DNA from: Pseudalkalibacillus hwajinpoensis
Lineage (GTDB): Bacteria > Bacillota > Bacilli > Bacillales > Guptibacillaceae
Direction: 5' to 3'
Assembly: GCF_015234585.1 (NCBI RefSeq)
Contig: NZ_JADFCM010000008.1
Coordinates: 310,001 to 374,000 of the forward strand
Length of the DNA stretch: 64,000 nucleotides
Shown: piece after piece, positions 58,217 to 64,000 of the stretch
Layout: every line of letters begins with the position of its first letter
Numbering within the stretch: the first letter of the stretch is position 1
Notes under the pieces: model-generated
Seen by the model: the letters and a program-made list of their open reading frames with translations, nothing else
Database searches by the model: none
What the model was told of the DNA's origin: nothing
Translations under genes and position numbers: made by a program

Positions 58217-58649
58217 TGTCCTTCAAGCTATGGAAAACAGCGGGCATGTAGGGGGAGGGCGTTTGTGAACCGCCCTTATTTTTCGTTTAGCCAATATAAA
58301 TGAAATTTGGACAATAAAATCGAGTTTTAGCCAATAAATCGTGGTTTTGGACAATAAAATCATATTTTAGCCAATATCCAGCGATAAGCATCGCAAAAAC
58401 CACTGATTCCATAGTGGTGGGAATGCTACTTTATTAAAATGAGAGATTTTCATACATGAAAATTAAAAATTTGCAGAAAATTCAGGGTTAGTACTTTGGA
58501 ATTAGGGTATTAAGATAGAGTTAACTCGAAAATATTTTTTTACTTACTAAAAGAAAGCTGACTTGAAATTTCCCCCTACGTATAAACTAATGTTAGTCAA
58601 TATGAGGGGAAGAGAGTGTTGATCAAAGAGGGGTAAGTTCGTTCGCAGT
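58217..58649. other. Intergenic stretch with repeat array
   Basis: No gene. Contains the second 20-bp-period array (58286-58376); the rest up to the importer promoter is AT-rich and unremarkable. Confidence 0.6.
58286..58376. repeat. Five-copy 20-bp-period array, reverse of the 24776 array
   Basis: Cores start at 58286, 58306, 58326, 58346 and 58366: TTTAGCCAATA alternates strictly with TTTGGACAATA. The reverse complements (TATTGGCTAAA, TATTGTCCAAA) are one or two changes from the core of the 24776 array. Confidence 0.95.
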
Positions 58650-58678
58650 TTGGTAATTTGTACCTAATTTGATACAAT
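58650..58678 (+). promoter_or_regulatory. Promoter of osmoprotectant importer operon
   Basis: TTGGTA (58650-58655), 17-bp spacer, TACAAT (58673-58678), a sigma-A type promoter 33 bp before the first start codon. Confidence 0.6.
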
Positions 58679-58710
58679 GATGAAATTGAATGAAAAAGGA
58701 GGTTATCGTA

Positions 58711-59364
58711 TTGGACAAGTGGATGAAATTTCTCGAGGTAAACGCTCCTCGTATTTTTGATTTAGCGATTGAGCACGCGATACTCGTTGGATTAGCGATC
58801 ATTGTGGCGCTGATTATTGGCGTTCCTTTAGGCATTTACTTAACAACAAATGATTATCTAGCTGAGACGATTCTACAAATTGCTTCAGTTATGCTTACGA
58901 TTCCGAGTATTGCTTTATTCGGTATTATGATTCCCGTCTTCTCGATCGTCAATCAGGGAATTGGTTTTGTTCCAGCTTTCGTAGCACTGGTTCTGTATTC
59001 GCAGCTCCCCATTATACGAAATACATATACCGCCATTCGTAATGTAAACCCTGAAATGCGAGATGCGGCTAAGGGATTAGGGATGAAAACGAGTCAGCGT
59101 CTTCTTCGCGTCGAAATCCCGAATGCTTTCCCAATTATAATGGCGGGTATTCGTACAGCCGTTGTGCTTAATATCGGAATCGGTGTCATCGCTGCTTATA
59201 TTGGTGCAGGAGGACTCGGTGTTCTTATTACTCAGGGCATTTCACGTGGGGACAATTATTTAATTATTAGTGGCTCAATTGCCGTTGCCATCCTTGCTAT
59301 GATCGCAGATGGTATCTTGTTATGGATCCAAAAACGCTATACACCCAAAAGCATTGCGAACTAA
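58711..59364 (+). CDS. Osmoprotectant ABC transporter permease (OpuCB-like)
   Basis: 217 residues, about six helices, BPD-transport permease with the EAA loop (PEMRDAAKGLGMKTSQRLLRVE). The length equals B. subtilis OpuCB as I recall it. Part of a four-gene importer for glycine betaine, choline or carnitine. AAGGAGG is spaced for the TTG at 58711. The ATPase gene follows after 16 bp. Confidence 0.9.
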   Translation: MDKWMKFLEVNAPRIFDLAIEHAILVGLAIIVALIIGVPLGIYLTTNDYLAETILQIASVMLTIPSIALFGIMIPVFSIVNQGIGFVPAFVALVLYSQLPIIRNTYTAIRNVNPEMRDAAKGLGMKTSQRLLRVEIPNAFPIIMAGIRTAVVLNIGIGVIAAYIGAGGLGVLITQGISRGDNYLIISGSIAVAILAMIADGILLWIQKRYTPKSIAN

Positions 59365-59380
59365 GGAGTGAGGTGAAGAA

Positions 59381-60373
59381 ATGATTACATTTGATCAAAC
59401 AACCAAAACATTTGAAGGCGGCGTAACAGCTGTGAATGGTGTAGACTTCACCGTTGAAAAAGGACAAATTGTCGTTTTATTAGGACCGTCAGGCTGTGGG
59501 AAAACAACCCTGCTTCGAATGGTGAACCGTTTGGAATCGATTTCAGATGGAAAGATCACCATTGATGGGGAAGATTCGATGTCTTTGGATCAAATTGCTC
59601 TACGAAGAAAAATTGGGTACGTCATTCAGAGCAATGGTCTATTTCCGAATATGACAATAGAAGAAAACGTGATGATTGTTCCTGACCTTTTAGGTTGGAA
59701 GAAGAAAGAGAAGCGTAATCGTTTTAATAAATTGATGGAAATGATCGGCTTAAGCGGTGAGAAATTCGGCAAGCGTTATCCGCATGAGCTTTCTGGAGGA
59801 CAGCAGCAGCGTATCGGCGTTATTCGGGCATTGGCAGCCGATCCGCCCGTTATGCTAATGGATGAACCGTTTGGGGCACTCGATCCGATTATTCGTGAGA
59901 AAATCCAAGATGAGTTTCTTCAAATTCAACGTGAGGTAAAGAAAACCATTCTTTTCGTTAGTCATGACATTGACGAAGCGATTAAAATGGCAGACAAAAT
60001 CGTTCTATTACGCGGTGGGGAAGTAATGCAATATGATACGCCATCTGAAATGCTTGTTCGTCCTAAGAATGAATTTGTTCGGGAATTTTTCGGAAAGGAC
60101 CGTGCAATCAAGAGCTTAAGTCTTCATACCATTCAAGACATTCAAGAAATCATTGGGCTTGTTAATGAAGATGAAACGATTGAGGACACCATTACGATTA
60201 ATGTGCACCACGATTTGCGTAATACGCTATCCATGCTTCTAAATCAGGAGGCGGATCAAGTCATTGTAATTGATGATGACGGTAACAAACTTGGCGCCAT
60301 TACGATTGATCTCGTTCAAAAGTATCTCCATTTTGAAATTAAGGCAAAGCCTACCCTGGTGCAGAAGGGGTGA
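59381..60373 (+). CDS. Osmoprotectant ABC transporter ATP-binding protein
   Basis: 330 residues. Walker A GPSGCGKTT, signature LSGGQQQR, Walker B VMLMDEPFGALD and the switch His in SHD. The C-terminal ~90 residues form a partial CBS-like regulatory domain, shorter than the two CBS domains of the ~380-residue OpuCA. GGAGTGAGG precedes the ATG. Lies between two permease genes. Confidence 0.93.
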   Translation: MITFDQTTKTFEGGVTAVNGVDFTVEKGQIVVLLGPSGCGKTTLLRMVNRLESISDGKITIDGEDSMSLDQIALRRKIGYVIQSNGLFPNMTIEENVMIVPDLLGWKKKEKRNRFNKLMEMIGLSGEKFGKRYPHELSGGQQQRIGVIRALAADPPVMLMDEPFGALDPIIREKIQDEFLQIQREVKKTILFVSHDIDEAIKMADKIVLLRGGEVMQYDTPSEMLVRPKNEFVREFFGKDRAIKSLSLHTIQDIQEIIGLVNEDETIEDTITINVHHDLRNTLSMLLNQEADQVIVIDDDGNKLGAITIDLVQKYLHFEIKAKPTLVQKG

Positions 60374-60377
60374 TAAG

Positions 60378-61115
60378 ATGAATAAGAAAAAAGTTATGAG
60401 CCGTATTGTAAGCTTTCTCGTCTACGGAATAGTGGCCGTGTTCTTTATTTGGGCCATCAGCAACAGCTATTTTGACTATATTTTCAGTCAATCCAGTACG
60501 TTTCTTCACTTATTGAAGCAGCATATGCAGCTTGTACTTGTTTCTTCTTTCTTAGCGGTCATCGTGGCACTGCCTGTTGGTATTCTTGTCACGCGTAAAA
60601 GCTTTCGAAGAGCAGAGTGGGTCGTTTCAAATACAGTCAACCTTGGTCAAACGATTCCAAGTCTTGCTGTTCTTGCTTTGATGATTAGTATTCTAGGTAT
60701 TGGATTTAACACGGCTGTATTTGCCCTGTTTATTTACTCGCTACTACCGATGTATCGAAATACGGTTGCGGGAATTGATTCCATCGATGAGAATTTAATC
60801 GATGCAGCAAGAGGGATGGGTATGAAGCCTATCCAAATTCTTTTTCGAATTGAATTACCGAACGCATCCTATTCGATTCTTGCAGGTATTCGAACGGCCG
60901 TCGTATTAAATATCGGAACGGCTGCGCTTGCTTATGTTGTCGGAGGTGGCGGTCTAGGGGTATGGATTTTTACCGGCATTCAGCTATTTGATAACGGTTA
61001 TTTAATCTCCGGCGCCATTCCAGTAACTTTATTGGCAATCTTTGTAGACTATCTACTTCGATTACTTGAACGAAAGATCGTACCAAAAGGGTCTAGACCA
61101 CCACAAGAAACGTAA
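60378..61115 (+). CDS. Osmoprotectant ABC transporter permease (OpuCD-like)
   Basis: 245 residues, six helices, second permease of the importer with its own EAA loop (DENLIDAARGMGMKPIQILFRIE). AAGGGGTG precedes the ATG, four bases after the ATPase stop. The frame extends back into the ATPase gene, but that part is a shadow. The substrate-binding gene follows after 17 bp. Confidence 0.9.
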   Translation: MNKKKVMSRIVSFLVYGIVAVFFIWAISNSYFDYIFSQSSTFLHLLKQHMQLVLVSSFLAVIVALPVGILVTRKSFRRAEWVVSNTVNLGQTIPSLAVLALMISILGIGFNTAVFALFIYSLLPMYRNTVAGIDSIDENLIDAARGMGMKPIQILFRIELPNASYSILAGIRTAVVLNIGTAALAYVVGGGGLGVWIFTGIQLFDNGYLISGAIPVTLLAIFVDYLLRLLERKIVPKGSRPPQET

Positions 61116-61132
61116 CGATAGGAGGTGTTTGT

Positions 61133-62044
61133 ATGAAAAGAAAACTATTTCGTATTATCGGAATCATTTCCATCCTTTCCATGCTAGCCTCGTGCTCAAG
61201 CGTAGGGATTGGTGGGAAACAGATTTCGGTTGGTGGTAAGAACTTTACAGAGCAATACCTACTTTCAGAAATGACCGCTTTTCTTCTAAAGGAGGAAGGC
61301 TTTGACGTGAAGCAAATGAACAATCTGGGGAGTACCGTTGTTCGTAAAGCGCTCGAAAACAGCCAGGTTGATATGATGTGGGAATATACAGGAACGGCAC
61401 TCATTACATATATGGGCGAAGAGCCGATTGCCGATCCAGTGGAAGCATTTGAGAAGGTCAAAGAGTTAGATGCCAAAAAAAATGATATCCATTGGATGAA
61501 TATGTCTAATGTCAACAACACCTATGCACTCGCCATGAAGAAAGAGCAGGCGGAAGAATTAGGGATTGAATCGATTAGTGATTTAGCGAAGTATGTGAAT
61601 GAAAACCCAGGAGAGCTCACGATGGCCTCAGATGCAGAGTTTGCGAATCGACCTGATGGACTGCCTGGCGTGGAGAAAACATACGGATTTGAATTTGATT
61701 CCAGTCAAATTAAACTGATGGATCTTGGTTTAACACAAAGGTCTTTAGACAATGGGCAGGTCGATGTCTCGGTTGCATTTGAAACAGATGCCACCATTGT
61801 CGAGTATGACCTTGTTACCCTGAAGGATGATAAAACTTTCTTCCCGCCATATAGAGCGGCGGTTAGTATCAATGAGGATGTATTCGAAAAGTATCCAGAA
61901 GTGGAAGAAATCACAGCGCGTTTAGGTGAAAAACTAAACAGTGATATTATGCGTGAGTTGAATTATAAAGTCGATATTGAAGGAAACAGCGTCTCCGTTG
62001 TTGCTCATGATTGGTTAGTAGAGAATGGTTTGCTAGATGAATAA
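61133..62044 (+). CDS. Osmoprotectant ABC transporter substrate-binding lipoprotein
   Basis: 303 residues. Lipoprotein signal with lipobox LASC (Cys22), then ISVGGKNFTEQYLLSEMTA, the family start, and ENSQVDMMWEYTGT, the ligand-cage region. Delivers glycine betaine, choline or carnitine to the permeases. TAGGAGG precedes the ATG. Gene order permease-ATPase-permease-binding protein differs from the B. subtilis opuC order and is closer to E. coli yehWXYZ. Confidence 0.93.
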   Translation: MKRKLFRIIGIISILSMLASCSSVGIGGKQISVGGKNFTEQYLLSEMTAFLLKEEGFDVKQMNNLGSTVVRKALENSQVDMMWEYTGTALITYMGEEPIADPVEAFEKVKELDAKKNDIHWMNMSNVNNTYALAMKKEQAEELGIESISDLAKYVNENPGELTMASDAEFANRPDGLPGVEKTYGFEFDSSQIKLMDLGLTQRSLDNGQVDVSVAFETDATIVEYDLVTLKDDKTFFPPYRAAVSINEDVFEKYPEVEEITARLGEKLNSDIMRELNYKVDIEGNSVSVVAHDWLVENGLLDE

Positions 62045-62051
62045 TAGTAAT

Positions 62052-62091
62052 AAAAGCTCATCCTGAAGAAAGAATCGGGATGAGCTTTTTT
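62052..62091 (+). terminator. Terminator of osmoprotectant operon
   Basis: AAAAGCTCATCC/GGGATGAGCTTTT stem followed by a T run. Confidence 0.9.
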
Positions 62092-62278
62092 ATGTATGAT
62101 GGAGTATACGTACGATTATCGGCGAAATCGTGAGTTATATTGGAATTATTAGAATAATACGACTTTGTAGTAAAAAGTATGGAATGTGAGCGGGTTTGCA
62201 TAAATTTGGTTTTAGGTAATAAAAGAGTGGGAAATTCCTCCAAACAGATCATTAAGGTTTTACTTAAGGAGGATTCAA

Positions 62279-63151
62279 ATGCATTTATTTAATATAGGCT
62301 ATGTGATCATAGCAGCCGTTTTGTGGGGGATTTCCGGAGGGTTAGCAGGAATATTAATGGATAAAGGTTGGGATCCGCTGGTGATCTCATTCTATAGAGG
62401 ATCAATAGGATTTGTTGGTATTTTTGTATGGCTACTACTTCATCGAAAAGGAAATAAAATGAAGTATTCAACGAAGACGATGATGTGGTCAGTATTAGCC
62501 GGTTTAGCGGTCGCTGGGAATTTCAGTTTTTACTTTCTTAGTATTTCGGAATCTGGTGTAGCGGTAGCGTCAACTTTGATGTACACGGCACCACTGTTCG
62601 TGCTGTTTAGTTCATTTCTTTTTCGAATAGAGACCGTTACCCCATTTAAGGTTATTGCAATGGTTATTGTGATGGGGGGAATCAGCTTATTAACAAACGT
62701 TTATGAAACGGGACTTGGCAGTTTAAATATTCTTGGAATCACAAGCGGACTATTATCAGGTCTTTCCTACGCTCTGTTTATTTTTGGTTTTAAGAACGCT
62801 TCTAAAGAGGGAAGCCCCCCTTTTGTTCTTAGTATGGCTTTTGCGACATTTACCATTGTAATGTTTCTATTTATTGACCATAAGGAAGCGCTCGATGCCT
62901 TGTTTTCAGAGGATCTGATTTGGTTTATCACTCTCGGGATCATCGGCGCAGGTATTTCTTTTTACTTATATATAGAAGGTTTGAAGAAAACGTCAGCATC
63001 CGTTGCGGCGATCATCGCGATGGTCGAACCGGTCACGGCTTCTCTATTTGGATTAGTCATTTTGGGAGAGGTCTTGACTTTAACGCAAAGTATAGGACTC
63101 GTTATCATTCTCATCACGATTACACTATTAAGTCGAAAACAAAAGAATTAA
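62279..63151 (+). CDS. EamA/DMT family transporter
   Basis: 290 residues, ten helices in two EamA repeats. WGISGGLAGILMDKGWDPLVISFYRG and LYIEGLKKTSASVAAIIAMVEPVTASLFG are the signatures of the first and second repeat. Drug/metabolite exporter, substrate unknown. TAAGGAGG precedes the ATG. Monocistronic, with a GC-rich hairpin 51 bp after it. Confidence 0.92.
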   Translation: MHLFNIGYVIIAAVLWGISGGLAGILMDKGWDPLVISFYRGSIGFVGIFVWLLLHRKGNKMKYSTKTMMWSVLAGLAVAGNFSFYFLSISESGVAVASTLMYTAPLFVLFSSFLFRIETVTPFKVIAMVIVMGGISLLTNVYETGLGSLNILGITSGLLSGLSYALFIFGFKNASKEGSPPFVLSMAFATFTIVMFLFIDHKEALDALFSEDLIWFITLGIIGAGISFYLYIEGLKKTSASVAAIIAMVEPVTASLFGLVILGEVLTLTQSIGLVIILITITLLSRKQKN

Positions 63152-63201
63152 TAAACGATCAGTGGGAGTAATTTGGATAAACGAGATCATATTACTAAAA
63201 A

Positions 63202-63236
63202 TGGCCGGCACATCAATCGAATGTGCCGGCCACTTT
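63202..63236. terminator. Probable terminator hairpin
   Basis: TGGCCGGCACAT/ATGTGCCGGCCA perfect 12-bp stem with a 7-nt loop. The T-tract is short on both strands (CTTTCT on plus, TTTTAG on minus). Confidence 0.65.
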
Positions 63237-63295
63237 CTCTATATTATATACTTATGAAAATAGGTGTAGTGATGTGTCATCACCTTAACTACTCC

Positions 63296-64000
63296 TTACT
63301 TCGTATTCGTAAACCCCCCATCAATACGAATCACTTCACCATTGATATACTGTGCTTTTGAAGTTAAGAGGAACGTTACGAGCTCAGCTACTTCTTCAGG
63401 CGTACCGAGACGCTTCTGAGGAATGCCGGCTTCAGCATTTTCTTTCATTTTAGGATTAGCTTCATAGAAGTCCTTCACCATCGGAGTTGCCGTTGGTCCA
63501 GGAGCAATTGCGTTTGCACGTAATCCGTCCTTCGCATATTCAGCTACGATACTTTTTGTTAGGCCAATAATACCGTGCTTTGTGGCCGAATACGTAACGA
63601 CAGAATCTTGACCAATGACACCGGCACTTGAAGCGGTGTTCACAATAGAACCTCCGCCATTCTTAATCATCACATCCGCTACGTAACGGACACCGTATAA
63701 GGCGCCCATCAAGTTAATGTCTACGATTTTTTCTATTTCTTCTACTTTCGTATTTAAGTAATATTCACCACTACCGGAGATGCCGGCGTTATTAAAGAAA
63801 TAATCAATTGAACCAAAGGTTTCAACAGTTTTGTCGACGTAATTCTTTACTTCATCTGCTTTAGATACATCGGCTTTTATGAAAAGCGCATCAACACCCG
63901 CTTTTTTCGCTAGGTCGACCGTTTCATTACCGCCTTCTTCGTTAATGTCTACGGCAACGATATTAATCCCTTCATCTGCTAAACGAACAGCAGCTGCTTG
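63296..64000 (-). CDS. SDR family oxidoreductase (5' truncated by window edge)
   Basis: The frame continues open to the right edge, so the start lies outside; 234 residues are visible. FFNNAGISGSGEY (NNAG), TASSAGVIGQDS (Ser), YSATK (Tyr, Lys) and RIDGGF at the end are classical short-chain dehydrogenase motifs. ADEGINIVAVDINEEGG is the early Rossmann part. A short internal start at 63712 is only an artefact of the sequence ending. Substrate unknown; acetoin reductase-like by general form. Confidence 0.93.
   Translation of the reverse strand, partial: QAAAVRLADEGINIVAVDINEEGGNETVDLAKKAGVDALFIKADVSKADEVKNYVDKTVETFGSIDYFFNNAGISGSGEYYLNTKVEEIEKIVDINLMGALYGVRYVADVMIKNGGGSIVNTASSAGVIGQDSVVTYSATKHGIIGLTKSIVAEYAKDGLRANAIAPGPTATPMVKDFYEANPKMKENAEAGIPQKRLGTPEEVAELVTFLLTSKAQYINGEVIRIDGGFTNTK

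Overview
The window looks like chromosomal DNA of a low-GC, endospore-forming Bacillaceae, perhaps a halotolerant or alkaliphilic Bacillus relative (inference). Support: strong AGGAGG-type ribosome binding sites with many GTG and TTG starts, a GerAB-type germination permease, an Sda-type sporulation checkpoint gene, a candidate sigma-B promoter before a stress dehydrogenase, the DUF1659/DUF2922/YvrJ trio, an OpuC-like compatible-solute importer, and many small membrane proteins and lipoproteins. I see no rRNA, tRNA, IS element, prophage or CRISPR. Gene order is mostly monocistronic or short operons closed by clear hairpin-T terminators.

Layout. 0-4 kb: end of an ABC-2 permease, two short-chain dehydrogenases (SDR) flanking a MerR regulator, a mini M50 metalloprotease, a VOC protein. 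4-9.5 kb: AGCS amino-acid:cation symporter, flavin amine oxidase, sulfatase. 9.5-15 kb: flavodoxin-fold oxidoreductase, aldo/keto reductase, DUF1659-DUF2922-YvrJ, about 1 kb without recognisable genes, a secreted metzincin. 15-21 kb: ArsR-type regulator divergent from a TPR-hydrolase fusion, a SecD-only protein, a PepSY protein divergent from a two-component system. 21-25 kb: DinB protein and a run of tiny membrane proteins (one frameshifted), then a stress SDR. 25-29 kb: ABC exporter, Bcr/CflA drug efflux, Rrf2 regulator with NTF2-like partner. 29-38 kb: carbonic-anhydrase-like protein, a His/Tyr/Gly repeat protein, a large SWIM-SNF2 ATPase, a dimethylargininase-like enzyme, YqcI/YcgG protein, GNAT. 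38-49 kb: DUF4181 proteins (one interrupted by an in-frame TGA), lipoproteins, S9 peptidase, HIT, GNAT, 2H phosphoesterase, AbrB-type membrane protein, aldo/keto reductase. 49-56 kb: HD-GYP phosphodiesterase followed by Sda, FAD monooxygenase, GNAT, polysaccharide deacetylase, GerAB permease. 56-64 kb: VOC protein, YceI divergent from a Cu/Zn superoxide dismutase lipoprotein, a four-gene osmoprotectant importer, EamA transporter and the end of another SDR.

The structure the genes do not explain is repetitive. Two five-copy arrays with an exact 20-bp period share one 11-bp core (TATTGGCCAAA and its reverse complement) and lie 33 kb apart in opposite orientation. A dispersed GGTGACAGGCAC element occurs four times in intergenic DNA, once supplying the stop codon of a gene. 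Two related non-coding blocks sit upstream of the HD-GYP and deacetylase genes. There are also two broken genes and several genes of fewer than 60 codons.

Regulatory logic readable from sequence: inverted repeats overlap or adjoin promoters of the ArsR/hydrolase pair, the Rrf2 gene and yceI, which suggests local control by the adjacent regulator in the first two and by a MarR-type (MhqR-like) regulator in the third. All functional statements come from motifs and family knowledge read by eye; no database search was run.
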